NCBI GenBank assembly: GCA_037625715.1
Contig: JASJHQ010000058.1
Location: 1-58,493, forward strand
Length of the DNA: 58,493 nt
Source of the DNA: JABAYQ01 sp018608925
Lineage (GTDB): Bacteria > Bacteroidota > Bacteroidia > Flavobacteriales > UBA7312
Direction: 5' to 3'
The translations under genes were made by a program, and so were the position numbers. The notes under the pieces were generated by a model. It did no database searches and was not told the DNA's origin. It saw only the letters and a list, made by a program, of their open reading frames with translations. This document shows positions 1 through 8,367 of this stretch, in pieces. The stretch's first letter is position 1. Each line of letters starts with the position of its first letter.

Positions 1-152
1 CCTTGTTTTCTTAACGATATTTCTATGTTTTTTATAAAAATGGGACAACGGCAAAAAATAAATTTCACAAAATAAGTTTTTAATTTCTAGTGTATTTTAG
101 TGCTTTTGTTGTGAGTTAACATTTAATATCTATATTTAAAAAAAATAACACA

Positions 153-488
153 ATGGAAAATATTCTAATCTTAGCACAGCTCATAGTTTCAATATCTGTT
201 TTAATAGTTTGGGTTTTTAGGTACGATAATATCGTTCTAGAATTTAAGCAATACGGACTTTCTAATCTATTAAGAAACTTTGTAGGCGCTCTTAAAATTT
301 CTTTAGCAACAATCCTTATTTTGGGAATATGGCACCAAGAGTTTTTATTTATTTCTTCTATGGCGATGGCATTCTTAATGGTTTGCGCACAACTTTGTCA
401 TTTCAAAGTAAAAAACAACTGGATGAAGTTTATGCCATCCCTTTCGCTTTTAATTCTATCTCTTCTTATTGCCTATTCTAACTACTAA
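153..488 (+). CDS. DoxX-like four-helix membrane protein
   Basis: Small integral membrane protein of 111 residues with four hydrophobic segments (about 3-21, 42-60, 64-82 and 93-110). The layout and the Lys/Asn-rich short loop near residue 86 fit the DoxX-like family, whose members sit in the inner membrane and are often linked to redox or stress functions. No enzymatic motif is visible. The ATG follows an A-rich stretch typical of Bacteroidota translation starts. The next gene starts 10 bases downstream and encodes a protein of the same size and fold, so the two look like a tandem pair that may form a heteromer. The family call is moderate and the function unknown. Confidence 0.65.
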   Translation: MENILILAQLIVSISVLIVWVFRYDNIVLEFKQYGLSNLLRNFVGALKISLATILILGIWHQEFLFISSMAMAFLMVCAQLCHFKVKNNWMKFMPSLSLLILSLLIAYSNY

Positions 489-498
489 TTTTTAGAAA

Positions 499-843
499 AT
501 GAACTTAACCCTTGTTTTGATTGTCTTTTCGGCAGTCTCTTTTATTTTCTATGGATTAAATTCTTTTTACTCCAAGAGAATGGTTTCGGAATATTCCAGA
601 TGGGGCTACGATAAGTTGCGTGTTTTTCTTGGCTGGTGCCAGCTACTTGGCGGGATTGGCTTGTTAATAGGCCTACTTCCTGGCTTTTCTTTACTCACTT
701 CCGTGACTTCTTTCTTGTTAACTATTATGATGTTAACCGCAGTATTTACCAGAATAAAGTCAAAAGACAAATTGCTTTACACCCTACCTTCTGTCTTTTA
801 TTCTATAGTAAACGCTGTTATTTTCTACAACTCTACTTTTTAA
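499..843 (+). CDS. DoxX-like four-helix membrane protein (second of pair)
   Basis: A 114-residue protein with four predicted helices (about 4-22, 43-62, 66-86 and 92-110). A conserved-looking stretch WGYDKLRVFLGWCQLLGG (about residues 35-52) and a later Arg-Ile-Lys-Ser-Lys-Asp-Lys loop fit DoxX-like proteins. It follows its probable paralogue by 10 bases and ends 20 bases before a strong bidirectional terminator, so the two genes form one transcription unit. Sequence identity to the upstream protein is low by eye. The relationship rests on length, topology and adjacency, and the function is unknown. Confidence 0.65.
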   Translation: MNLTLVLIVFSAVSFIFYGLNSFYSKRMVSEYSRWGYDKLRVFLGWCQLLGGIGLLIGLLPGFSLLTSVTSFLLTIMMLTAVFTRIKSKDKLLYTLPSVFYSIVNAVIFYNSTF

Positions 844-862
844 AAAGTTAAAATACCAGAAT

Positions 863-897
863 AAAAAAAGCACTTACATTTCTGTAAGTGCTTTTTT
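863..897 (+). terminator. Bidirectional intrinsic terminator
   Basis: A 9-bp stem GCACTTACA (870-878) pairs with TGTAAGTGC (883-891) around a TTTC loop, with A7 on the left (863-869) and T6 on the right (892-897). It can end the DoxX-like pair on the + strand and the tRNA-Asn transcript on the - strand. Confidence 0.9.
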
Positions 898-905
898 GTG
901 GTTTG

Positions 906-979
906 CTCCTCCTCTAGGACTCGAACCTAGGACCCTCTGATTAACAGTCAGATGCTCTAACCAACTGAGCTAAGGAGGA
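906..979 (-). tRNA. tRNA-Asn (GTT)
   Basis: The minus strand folds as a complete 74-nt tRNA. The acceptor stem is TCCTCCT/AGGAGGA with discriminator G, the D-arm contains AGCTCAGTTGGTTAGAGC, the anticodon stem TCTGA/TCAGA encloses the loop CTGTTAA with anticodon GTT, and the T-arm contains GGTTCGAGTCC. The anticodon assigns asparagine. The 3' CCA is not encoded (CAA follows the discriminator), as is usual in this phylum. The bidirectional terminator at 863-897 lies just downstream. Confidence 0.97.
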
Positions 980-1023
980 AAAAATCCGTGTGCAATATTA
1001 GTACAATGATAATAATTATGCAA

Positions 1024-1031
1024 TATATTTG
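1024..1031 (+). promoter_or_regulatory. -7 promoter element (TATATTTG)
   Basis: Exact match to the Bacteroidota -7 consensus TAnnTTTG, ending 25 bases before the ATG of the PfkB-family kinase. No clear -33 TTG element is seen at the usual spacing. Confidence 0.55.
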
Positions 1032-1056
1032 TAAAAAATAAAACACATATTATAAA

Positions 1057-1974
1057 ATGAGTCTATTAGTTGTAGGTACAGTAGCTTTTGATGCTATCGA
1101 AACACCATTCGGAAAAACAGATAAAATAGTAGGAGGAGCAGCCACATATATTGGGCTATCGGCATCCAAACTATCAGATAAAATAAATTTAGTTTCTGTT
1201 GTTGGCGACGATTTTCCGTCTGAAGCCATTGATATGCTAAAAAATCATAAGGTAGATACTGCTGGTCTTCAAATCAAAAAAGGCGAAAAAACTTTTTTCT
1301 GGTCTGGGCGCTACCACAACAACATGAACTCTAGAGATACTATTGACACTCAGCTTAATGTGCTAGAGACTTTCGACCCTGTAGTTCCTGAGCAATACAA
1401 AGACTGCCAAATACTAATGTTAGGTAATCTAATGCCTATTATTCAGCAGCAGGTTTTTAATCAGCTTACTAAAAAGCCTGAGCTTACCGTTTTAGACACG
1501 ATGAACTTCTGGATGGACAACTGCATGGATGACCTTATGGAAGCCTTAAAACACGTAGATGTTTTAACTATAAATGATGAAGAAGCGAGACAACTTTCTG
1601 GCGAATATTCTTTAGTGGTTGCCGCAAAGAAGATTATGTCTTTCGGCCCTAAAACCTTAATTATTAAAAAAGGAGAGCACGGTGCATTACTTTTTAATGG
1701 CGATAAAAAATTCTTTGCTCCGGCGATGCCTTTAGAAAAAGTCTTTGACCCAACAGGGGCGGGCGATACTTTTGCTGGCGGATTTGTTGGTTTCTTACAT
1801 AAAACCCAAGACTTTTCTTTCGAAAACATGAAAAGAGCTGTGGTTTACGGATCAGCAATGGCGTCTTTCTGCGTAGAAGAGTTCGGAACAGAAAGAATCG
1901 CTAATCTTAGTATGTCAGAAGTGGAAGAAAGGCTACAAGAGTTTGTGGACTTATCTCATTTCGATTTAGCTTAG
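1057..1974 (+). CDS. PfkB-family carbohydrate/nucleoside kinase
   Basis: A 305-residue kinase of the PfkB (ribokinase) superfamily, which transfers phosphate from ATP to a sugar or nucleoside hydroxyl in the cytoplasm. The C-terminal signature DPTGAGDTFAGGF begins at residue 231, with Asp237 as the expected catalytic base and GAGD forming the anion hole. The N-terminal Gly-Gly-Ala-Ala (about 27-30) is the substrate-side glycine motif. Length is normal for the family. The substrate cannot be told from sequence; adenosine, ribose or a hexose phosphate are all possible. A TAnnTTTG promoter element lies 25 bases upstream. The gene converges on the biotin-carrier gene with only 3 bases between their stop codons. 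Confidence 0.88.
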   Translation: MSLLVVGTVAFDAIETPFGKTDKIVGGAATYIGLSASKLSDKINLVSVVGDDFPSEAIDMLKNHKVDTAGLQIKKGEKTFFWSGRYHNNMNSRDTIDTQLNVLETFDPVVPEQYKDCQILMLGNLMPIIQQQVFNQLTKKPELTVLDTMNFWMDNCMDDLMEALKHVDVLTINDEEARQLSGEYSLVVAAKKIMSFGPKTLIIKKGEHGALLFNGDKKFFAPAMPLEKVFDPTGAGDTFAGGFVGFLHKTQDFSFENMKRAVVYGSAMASFCVEEFGTERIANLSMSEVEERLQEFVDLSHFDLA

Positions 1975-1977
1975 GCT

Positions 1978-2442
1978 TTATTGAAAGCAAATTAAAACTT
2001 GGTTTTTGTTTACGGTCTGACCAGCGTCTATTTCAATAGATTCTATTAATCCTTCTCTAGGAGATTTGATAATGTTTTCCATTTTCATGGCCTCCAGAAC
2101 TAGAAGTGTATCTCCCTCTTTAACCACCGAACCTGCTTCAACCCCAAGGCTTATCACCCTGCCTGGCATAGGAGCCTTAATGTCGTTTTCTGCTTTTGTA
2201 GCACCTTGGTCCATTCCTAGGTCTTGTAAAAGCTGATCAAACCTGTCTTTCAAAACAACATCGTAAACCGATTGATTAATTACAATCTTAAAACTTTTAT
2301 TTTGATAGTCTGCCGAAACCACATCAGCTAAATAAGAGTTGTTCTGATAAAGAATGTGAAAAACCCCATTTTTAACCTCAACAAGGTCCCATTCAGAAGT
2401 TTCTAAGTCAAAAGAATAATTTTTGTTTACCTGTGCTTTCAT
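1978..2442 (-). CDS. Biotin carboxyl carrier protein (biotin/lipoyl-attachment domain)
   Basis: A 154-residue protein whose last 70 residues form a biotinyl domain. The motif EAMKMEN at 117-123 makes Lys120 the biotinylation site, and the preceding APMPGRV (90-96) is the usual domain start. The first 80 residues resemble the N-terminal part of Bacteroidota carrier subunits of acyl-CoA carboxylases or decarboxylases. It would carry carboxybiotin between a biotin carboxylase and a carboxyltransferase. Neither partner is in the window, so whether it serves acetyl-CoA, propionyl-CoA or another carboxylase is open. The start codon lies only 4 bases after a perfect TAAATTTG element (2447-2454), which suggests a leaderless mRNA. 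Confidence 0.85.
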   Translation of the reverse strand: MKAQVNKNYSFDLETSEWDLVEVKNGVFHILYQNNSYLADVVSADYQNKSFKIVINQSVYDVVLKDRFDQLLQDLGMDQGATKAENDIKAPMPGRVISLGVEAGSVVKEGDTLLVLEAMKMENIIKSPREGLIESIEIDAGQTVNKNQVLICFQ

Positions 2443-2446
2443 TCTG

Positions 2447-2454
2447 CAAATTTA
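2447..2454 (-). promoter_or_regulatory. -7 promoter element (TAAATTTG) of the biotin carrier gene
   Basis: On the minus strand this reads TAAATTTG, an exact TAnnTTTG match. Its G lies 5 bases from the A of the ATG at 2442, so transcription would begin at or next to the start codon. Confidence 0.55.
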
Positions 2455-2470
2455 CTAAAGAATATCTTCT

Positions 2471-2478
2471 TACTTTTG
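2471..2478 (+). promoter_or_regulatory. -7 promoter element (TACTTTTG) of the M1 aminopeptidase
   Basis: Exact TAnnTTTG match 24 bases before the ATG at 2503. It sits inside a longer open frame that could start at TTG 2476, which argues that the TTG belongs to the promoter and is not a start codon. Confidence 0.55.
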
Positions 2479-2502
2479 CATCCAATTAAAATTATTCAAA
2501 AA

Positions 2503-4962
2503 ATGGAATTAGTACTAGCCTTAGCAATAGCCCTTTTTAGTTTTAAAAGTGCCGACAACAAAACAATTGTATCAGAAGATAAAGCACCTTACGTTAAGGA
2601 GGTTTACAACCCTTCTGAAACACGCCTAAACGACATTGTTCACACCACTTTAGAAGTAAGTTTCGATTGGCAAAACCAATATGTTTTGGGTAGTGCAATT
2701 ATGGAAGTAAAGCCTTACTTCTACCCTACCAATCAATTGGTCTTAGACGCTAAAGGATTCGATATTCACTCGGTTCAGATTAATCAAAAAGATGCAGAGT
2801 ATGGCTACGATAATCTATTTTTAACCATTGATCTTGACAAAGAATATACTAGAGAAGAAAGCTATTCTGTAACCATTAAATATACCGCCAAACCTAATGA
2901 GTTAAATGTGAAAGGAAGTCAGGCTATTTCCGACGCAAAAGGACTTTATTTTATTAATCCTCTTAATAAAGAAGACAAGCCACAACAAATCTGGACACAA
3001 GGAGAAACAGAAGCAAGTTCGTGCTGGTTTCCAACCATAGACAGTCCTAATGAGCGAATGACCCAAGACATTGCTATAACAGTACAAAGCAAATATAAAA
3101 CCTTGTCTAACGGTCTTCTCACAAAAAGCATAGACAATAACAACGGAACAAGAACCGACTTTTGGAGTCAAAAATTAGCTCACACCCCTTATTTAGCAAT
3201 GATAGCTGTAGGTGAGTTTTTAATAACCACCGATAAATGGAACGAATTAGACGTAGAGTATTTTCTTGAAAAAGACTACCACCCATACGCCAGAGGAATA
3301 TTCGGAAAAACTCCGGAAATGATAGAACACTTTTCCACTATTTTAGGAGTAGATTACCCTTGGGAGAAATACGCTCAAATAGTGGTTAGAGACTTTGTTT
3401 CTGGAGCAATGGAAAACACTACTGCTGTTATTCATGGAGAGTTCGTTCAGATGACCGACAGAGAAATGCTAGACGATCACGAAGAAGATATTATTGCTCA
3501 CGAGCTTATCCACCACTGGTTTGGAGATTTGGTTACTTGCGAGTCTTGGGCTAACCTTCCCCTTAACGAATCGTTTGCTACTTATTTTGAATATGTTTGG
3601 AGAGAGAAAAGCTTTGGTAGAATGGGGGCTGATCAGCACCTTGATGGCGACCTGAACTCCTACCTAAACGAATCCAAAAGAAAGCAGGTAGACATGATTC
3701 GTTTCGATTATTCTGATAAAGAAGATATGTTTGATAGCCACTCTTACGCAAAGGGAGGAAGAATTTTACACATGCTTAGACATTATTTAGGTGATGACGC
3801 TTTTTTTAACGGACTAAAACTTTACCTTAACCAAAACGCTTTCCAAACCGTAGAAATTCACCAATTAAGAATTGCCATGGAAGAAGTTTGTGGTCAGGAT
3901 TTAAACTGGTTTTTTAACCAATGGTTTTTGGCTTCAGGACATCCTTTATTAGCGGTAGACTATGTGGTAGAAAACAACAAGTTAATCGTTAAGCTTGAGC
4001 AAATACAAGACCACCAAACTACTCCAGTCTACAGACTGCCTATGGCGATTGATGTTTATCAAGACGGCCAAGCTGTTCGTCACTTAATAGACATGCAAGA
4101 CAAGGTTCAAAGCTTCGAATTTGATTTTAACGGCACATTAACTAATGTAGTTGTGGATGCCGAACATATGCTGTTAGCAGAAATATTTGACGAAAAACCA
4201 AAGCAATGGTGGTTAAACCAGCTAGACGCACCGCTTTATATGGATCAAAAGATTGCTCTGCAAAACATGGACTCACTTCTTATGGGTCAAGCAATTGCTA
4301 AAGCACTTACTAATGACTACTGGGGAGTTAGAAGCATGGCCATAAGCAGTGCCATCAAAAATAAAATAGCCGACAAAGAAACTATTCAGCTTATTTCTAA
4401 AATTGCTGAAAGCGACAACAAGACCAAGGTTCAGGCAAAGGCAATTGATTACTTGGCACAGCTAGCAAACAACCAAGACTACTTGGCTCTGTTCGAACAA
4501 AACACCAAGCACATGTCTTACGCTATTTCTGGAGCTAGCTTGAGTGCTTTGTCTTTAATTGATCCAGCAAAGTCCTTAGAAATAGCAGATTCTCTTTTAT
4601 CAACAGCAAAAAACGCACAAGAAAAAAGCATCAAAACAGTTTACGCAAATCACGGAGGAGCCGATAAAATGGACTATTTCGTTAATTTGCTAGAAACAGA
4701 AAGCAACTACGCATTGTTTTCCACAACCGGATTGTATGTCGATTTTTTAAAGAACCAAGAGCTAAGCACTACCATTAAAGGAATGGATGCCTTAGAGAAA
4801 TTGTCTGTAGAGGCAACCTCTTGGATGGTGTGGGTTTCGGAAAGGCTTTTACAAGAAATGAAGGTTTATTTCGAGGCTGAGTTAAAAAACCAGAACGATA
4901 AAGAGGTTAAAAATCAAATAAAAGCACAAGTAGAAAGAATAAATGGTTTGTTAAGCTTATAA
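2503..4962 (+). CDS. Exported M1-family zinc aminopeptidase
   Basis: An 819-residue metallopeptidase of family M1 that removes N-terminal amino acids from peptides. The exopeptidase motif GAMEN is at 301-305. The zinc site HELIH at 333-337 has the third ligand Glu356 exactly 18 residues after the second His, within NESFATYFEY. The N-terminal hydrophobic segment (about 2-14) looks like a signal peptide, so the enzyme is probably periplasmic or surface-attached. The last 230 residues are helical and HEAT-like. The start was placed at ATG 2503 and not at the in-frame TTG at 2476, because a TAnnTTTG promoter element covers that TTG. The 3' end overlaps the convergent rnhA gene by 6 bases. Confidence 0.92.
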   Translation: MELVLALAIALFSFKSADNKTIVSEDKAPYVKEVYNPSETRLNDIVHTTLEVSFDWQNQYVLGSAIMEVKPYFYPTNQLVLDAKGFDIHSVQINQKDAEYGYDNLFLTIDLDKEYTREESYSVTIKYTAKPNELNVKGSQAISDAKGLYFINPLNKEDKPQQIWTQGETEASSCWFPTIDSPNERMTQDIAITVQSKYKTLSNGLLTKSIDNNNGTRTDFWSQKLAHTPYLAMIAVGEFLITTDKWNELDVEYFLEKDYHPYARGIFGKTPEMIEHFSTILGVDYPWEKYAQIVVRDFVSGAMENTTAVIHGEFVQMTDREMLDDHEEDIIAHELIHHWFGDLVTCESWANLPLNESFATYFEYVWREKSFGRMGADQHLDGDLNSYLNESKRKQVDMIRFDYSDKEDMFDSHSYAKGGRILHMLRHYLGDDAFFNGLKLYLNQNAFQTVEIHQLRIAMEEVCGQDLNWFFNQWFLASGHPLLAVDYVVENNKLIVKLEQIQDHQTTPVYRLPMAIDVYQDGQAVRHLIDMQDKVQSFEFDFNGTLTNVVVDAEHMLLAEIFDEKPKQWWLNQLDAPLYMDQKIALQNMDSLLMGQAIAKALTNDYWGVRSMAISSAIKNKIADKETIQLISKIAESDNKTKVQAKAIDYLAQLANNQDYLALFEQNTKHMSYAISGASLSALSLIDPAKSLEIADSLLSTAKNAQEKSIKTVYANHGGADKMDYFVNLLETESNYALFSTTGLYVDFLKNQELSTTIKGMDALEKLSVEATSWMVWVSERLLQEMKVYFEAELKNQNDKEVKNQIKAQVERINGLLSL

Positions 4963-5433
4963 CATTCCTTTGTTTTGACTAGCCTCAAAACCTTTATCAA
5001 TTAAATGGCGATCGCTAGCACAGGCAGCAGCAACAGCTAAACGATCACAACGTTCGTTTTCTACGTTGTTGGCGTGGCCTTTTACCCAAATAAAACGCAC
5101 AATATGTTGGCGATAGATTTTTAAGAAACGTTTCCATAGGTCCGGATTTTTTTTGTTTTCAAAAAATTTCTTTTCCCATTTAAAAACCCATTTTTTCTCT
5201 ACCGCGTCTACCACATATTTAGAATCAGAATACACCGTAACCAAGGCGTCGTCCGCTTTTATAGTTTCTAAAGCTACAATGACGCTAAGCAACTCCATTC
5301 GGTTGTTGGTTGTCTTTCTAAAGCCTTGAGCCAGCTCTCTTCTATGTCCTTGTTCGGAAAGCATTACAGCGCCATAGCCACCAGGGCCAGGGTTTCCTTT
5401 AGAAGAGCCGTCTGTGTAAATTCGTATCTTCAT
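4957..5433 (-). CDS. rnhA: Ribonuclease HI
   Basis: A 158-residue RNase HI that cuts the RNA strand of RNA-DNA hybrids during replication and repair. The four metal-binding acidic residues are visible: Asp8 (in YTDGSSKGNPGPGG), Glu47 (MELL), Asp70 (YSDS) and Asp130 (ENERCDRLA). His120 lies in VKGHA. Length matches the E. coli enzyme. It starts within the last codon of purN (4-base overlap), so the two are one operon and probably translationally coupled. It overlaps the convergent aminopeptidase gene by 6 bases. Confidence 0.96.
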   Translation of the reverse strand: MKIRIYTDGSSKGNPGPGGYGAVMLSEQGHRRELAQGFRKTTNNRMELLSVIVALETIKADDALVTVYSDSKYVVDAVEKKWVFKWEKKFFENKKNPDLWKRFLKIYRQHIVRFIWVKGHANNVENERCDRLAVAAACASDRHLIDKGFEASQNKGML

Positions 5434-6011
5434 TGGGTTCTGTTTTTTATGGTTTCCTCTATTACTTTAGGGTAGTGTTGGTGCTCTAGAAGACGTATTT
5501 TATTGGCTAAATCCTCGGGGCTGTCGCCAGCGTTAATGGCGCAGCTTGCTTGAAATATCATTTTTCCCTCGTCGTAATTCTTATTTACATAATGAATGCT
5601 AATTCCGCTTTCCGTCTCATTATTCTCTATCACAGACCTATGAACATTCATTCCGTACATTCCTTTTCCTCCGTACTTAGGAAGTAAGGCGGGGTGAATA
5701 TTTATAATTTTACCTTGGAAATCTTCGATAATATATTCCGGAATCTTCAGTAAAAAACCCGCCAATATTATCCAATTGACCTCATATTTGCTCAAAATGT
5801 CTAAAAAACCCAAATTGTTTTTAAACGTCTCGCTGTTGAAAACAATACATTTTACCCCTAATTTTTGGGCTCTCTGCACTACAAAAGCATTGCTTTTATT
5901 ACACATAATAAGAGCTATTTCAATATTTTCTTTTTGTTGAAAATACTCGATGATAGACTGGGTGTTTGAGCCCGATCCCGAAGCAAATATGGCGATTTTT
6001 TTTGCGATCAT
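5430..6011 (-). CDS. purN: Phosphoribosylglycinamide formyltransferase (GAR transformylase)
   Basis: A 193-residue enzyme of purine synthesis that moves a formyl group from 10-formyltetrahydrofolate to GAR. The phosphate-binding loop ASGSGSN is at 10-16. The catalytic core NIHPALLPKYGG gives Asn104 and His106, and the later Asp147 in NYDEGK is the likely third residue. Length is slightly short for the family, as usual in Bacteroidota. rnhA overlaps its stop by 4 bases. A TAnnTTTG element on the minus strand (6023-6030) ends 11 bases before the ATG. Confidence 0.95.
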   Translation of the reverse strand: MIAKKIAIFASGSGSNTQSIIEYFQQKENIEIALIMCNKSNAFVVQRAQKLGVKCIVFNSETFKNNLGFLDILSKYEVNWIILAGFLLKIPEYIIEDFQGKIINIHPALLPKYGGKGMYGMNVHRSVIENNETESGISIHYVNKNYDEGKMIFQASCAINAGDSPEDLANKIRLLEHQHYPKVIEETIKNRTQ

Positions 6012-6022
6012 TTTTGTGCTAG

Positions 6023-6030
6023 CAAATGTA
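6023..6030 (-). promoter_or_regulatory. -7 promoter element (TACATTTG) of purN-rnhA
   Basis: Exact TAnnTTTG match on the minus strand, 11 bases before the purN ATG. It lies in the 131-base divergent region shared with acpP. Confidence 0.55.
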
Positions 6031-6083
6031 ACAGAACAAAGTTAAAATATTAGAAAATAATATGACAATAGTACAATAGGTTC

Positions 6084-6114
6084 TTGTTTTATATTTAAAA
6101 AGTGTATTTATTTG
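6084..6114 (+). promoter_or_regulatory. Candidate acpP promoter (TTG / TTTATTTG)
   Basis: A TTG at 6084-6086 and TTTATTTG at 6107-6114 are spaced 20 bases apart, close to the Bacteroidota TTG/TAnnTTTG arrangement, with one mismatch in the -7 element. The ATG of acpP follows 28 bases later. Confidence 0.4.
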
Positions 6115-6142
6115 CACCATAATTAACTAAAATTAGATTTTC

Positions 6143-6373
6143 ATGTCAGATGTTGCAACTAAAGTTAAAGCAATTATTGTAGATAAATTAGGAGTAGACG
6201 AGTCAGAGGTTACTACTGAGGCGAGTTTTACAAATGATTTAGGAGCGGATTCGTTAGATACCGTAGAATTAATAATGGAATTCGAAAAAGAATTTGATAT
6301 TCAAATTCCAGACGATCAAGCAGAAGGAATTGCTACCGTAGGGGATGCAGTATCTTTTATAGAAAAAGCATAA
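6143..6373 (+). CDS. acpP: Acyl carrier protein
   Basis: A 76-residue acidic protein with the GADSLD motif, where Ser37 carries the 4'-phosphopantetheine arm. It shuttles acyl intermediates in type II fatty acid synthesis. Size and sequence are typical of bacterial AcpP. It is the first gene of a rightward cluster and is followed 15 bases later by fabF, which uses it as substrate carrier. The order acpP-fabF-rnc is widely conserved in bacteria. Confidence 0.98.
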   Translation: MSDVATKVKAIIVDKLGVDESEVTTEASFTNDLGADSLDTVELIMEFEKEFDIQIPDDQAEGIATVGDAVSFIEKA

Positions 6374-6388
6374 CACAAATCTATTTAT

Positions 6389-7639
6389 ATGTCTAGGCGC
6401 GTAGTCATTACCGGCTTAGGTGCCTTAACACCTATAGGAAATTCGATCCCTGAGTTTTGGGACAACCTTCTTAAAGGAGTTAGCGGTGCTGGCCCTATTA
6501 CTCGTTTTGATTCTACCGAATTCAAAACAAAGTTTGCGTGTGAAGTGAAAAACTTTGCTCCAACAGACTTTTTGGATAGAAAAGAAGCGAGAAAGCTCGA
6601 TATGTATGCCATATACGCTATGGTTGCAGCAGCTGAAGCTATGACCGATTCTGGCTTAGATATAGACAAAATAAACTTAGACAGATCTGGAGTTATTTGG
6701 GGATCTGGAATTGGGGGCTTAGACACCTTTTTAAAAGAAATTGGTGGTTTTGCTAGTGGAAACGGGATTCCTCGTTTCAATCCATTCTTTATTCCTAAAA
6801 TGATTGCAGATATTGCGGCTGGTCATATTTCTATAAAATATGGTTTTAGAGGGCCTAATTTCGCTACTGTTTCTGCTTGCGCTTCTTCAACACACGCAAT
6901 GATTGATGCTTTTAACTACATTAAGTGGGGTAAGGCAGATATATTTATTACGGGTGGATCTGAGGCTTGCGTTAACGAAGCGGGAGTTGGAGGATTTAAC
7001 GCCATGCACGCTTTATCTACCAGAAACGATAGTCCACAAACGGCATCTAGGCCATTTGATAAGGATAGAGAGGGTTTTGTTTTAGGTGAAGGAGCAGGTG
7101 CTTTAGTTTTAGAAGAATACGAGCACGCAATAGCAAGAGGGGCAACTATCTACGCTGAGATGGTAGGAGGAGCAATGACTGCTGATGCCCATCATATCAC
7201 AGCGCCACATCCTGAAGGATTGGGAGCTATGAATGTAATGCGCCTAACCATCGAAGATGCTGGTCTAAAACCGGAAGATGTCGATTATGTTAACGTGCAC
7301 GGAACATCTACTCCATTAGGAGATATTGCTGAGGTTAAAGCTATTAAAGGGGTCTTTGGCGATCACGCTAAAAAGCTAAACATTAGCTCCACAAAATCAA
7401 TGACAGGTCATTTGTTAGGAGCTGCAGGAGCTGTAGAATCAATCGCTGCTATACTATCGGTTAAAAACGATATTGTTCCACCAACGATCAATCACTTCAG
7501 CGACGATCCCGAAATTGATCCTGAATTAAATTATACATTTAACAAACCACAAAAACGCCTTGTAAGATCAGCAATGTCCAATACTTTTGGGTTTGGAGGT
7601 CACAATGCTTGCGTTATGGTTAAAAAATTCGAGGCTTGA
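6389..7639 (+). CDS. fabF: Beta-ketoacyl-ACP synthase II
   Basis: A 416-residue condensing enzyme that elongates acyl-ACP with malonyl-ACP. The thiolase-fold catalytic triad is present: Cys164 in SACASSTHA, His304 in NVHGTSTPLGD and His341 in SMTGHLLGAAG. The C-terminal glycine loop SNTFGFGGHN is also intact. Length is standard for FabF. The gene lies directly after acpP. Its stop codon overlaps the TTG start of rnc by 3 bases, within the 4-base sequence TTGA. Confidence 0.97.
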   Translation: MSRRVVITGLGALTPIGNSIPEFWDNLLKGVSGAGPITRFDSTEFKTKFACEVKNFAPTDFLDRKEARKLDMYAIYAMVAAAEAMTDSGLDIDKINLDRSGVIWGSGIGGLDTFLKEIGGFASGNGIPRFNPFFIPKMIADIAAGHISIKYGFRGPNFATVSACASSTHAMIDAFNYIKWGKADIFITGGSEACVNEAGVGGFNAMHALSTRNDSPQTASRPFDKDREGFVLGEGAGALVLEEYEHAIARGATIYAEMVGGAMTADAHHITAPHPEGLGAMNVMRLTIEDAGLKPEDVDYVNVHGTSTPLGDIAEVKAIKGVFGDHAKKLNISSTKSMTGHLLGAAGAVESIAAILSVKNDIVPPTINHFSDDPEIDPELNYTFNKPQKRLVRSAMSNTFGFGGHNACVMVKKFEA

Positions 7640-8331
7640 TAACGTTTTTTCGCCGTTATTTCTACAAATCCTCTTTCCAAAAAAAACTACATTCTATTTT
7701 AGGCTTTTACCCTAAAGACACCGCTCTTTATAAGATAGCTTTAACACACAAATCTTTAAATAGAGGTAAGGCTACCGACAATGAAAGATTAGAATTTCTG
7801 GGTGACGCCATACTTGGGGCTGCGGTAGCTGATGTATTATTTGATCATTTTGAATTAGGAAAAGAAGGCTTTCTTACTCAAATGAGGTCAAAATTGGTAA
7901 GCCGCAAAACCCTAAACAAATTAGCTTTTCAAATAAAATTGGACAAGCTAGTAAGAAGGCAGCCTAGCGAAACAAGCCCTTCTATTTACGGAAACGCATT
8001 AGAAGCGTTGGTAGCCGCAATCTATATCGACAAAGGCTATGATGCCAGCGTATTTTTTATAAAAGAAAAACTGATAAAGCCCCATATTTCACTAGATTCA
8101 TTAGTTGGAGAGGTAGCTAGCTACAAGAGCAAGTGCTTAGAGTGGGGTCAGCAAAACAAGAAGGTGACCAAATTTGTTATTGTAAAGTCAGAAGGCAAAG
8201 ATCACGACAAAAAATATACAATAGACTTTTATGTAGATGCTGAAAAAATATCAACCGCTAGTGGAACATCTATTAAAAGAGCCGAGGAGTCAGCAGCACA
8301 AAAAGCCTACAAGGAATTAATATTGGCTTAA
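7636..8331 (+). CDS. rnc: Ribonuclease III (TTG start)
   Basis: A 231-residue double-strand-specific RNase that processes rRNA precursors and structured mRNAs. The signature NERLEFLGDAIL is at 49-60, with metal ligands Glu53 and Asp57. A second acidic cluster follows in GNALEALVAAIYID, and a double-stranded-RNA-binding domain covers about 160-231. The start is TTG, embedded in TTGA with the fabF stop codon. No ATG occurs before the catalytic signature, and total length fits the family, so the rare start codon is well supported and implies translational coupling to fabF. Confidence 0.93.
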   Translation: MITFFRRYFYKSSFQKKLHSILGFYPKDTALYKIALTHKSLNRGKATDNERLEFLGDAILGAAVADVLFDHFELGKEGFLTQMRSKLVSRKTLNKLAFQIKLDKLVRRQPSETSPSIYGNALEALVAAIYIDKGYDASVFFIKEKLIKPHISLDSLVGEVASYKSKCLEWGQQNKKVTKFVIVKSEGKDHDKKYTIDFYVDAEKISTASGTSIKRAEESAAQKAYKELILA

Positions 8332-8367
8332 GATAGGGTAACTAATATTTAGCTACATTTACAAACG

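Noticed and set aside
1461..1829. Open frame on the minus strand inside the PfkB-family gene
   Set aside because: Low-complexity Ser/Lys/Pro shadow of the real gene with no motif and no promoter.
2476..2502. TTG 2476 as start of the M1 aminopeptidase
   Set aside because: It lies inside a TAnnTTTG promoter element, and ATG 2503 gives a clean signal peptide.
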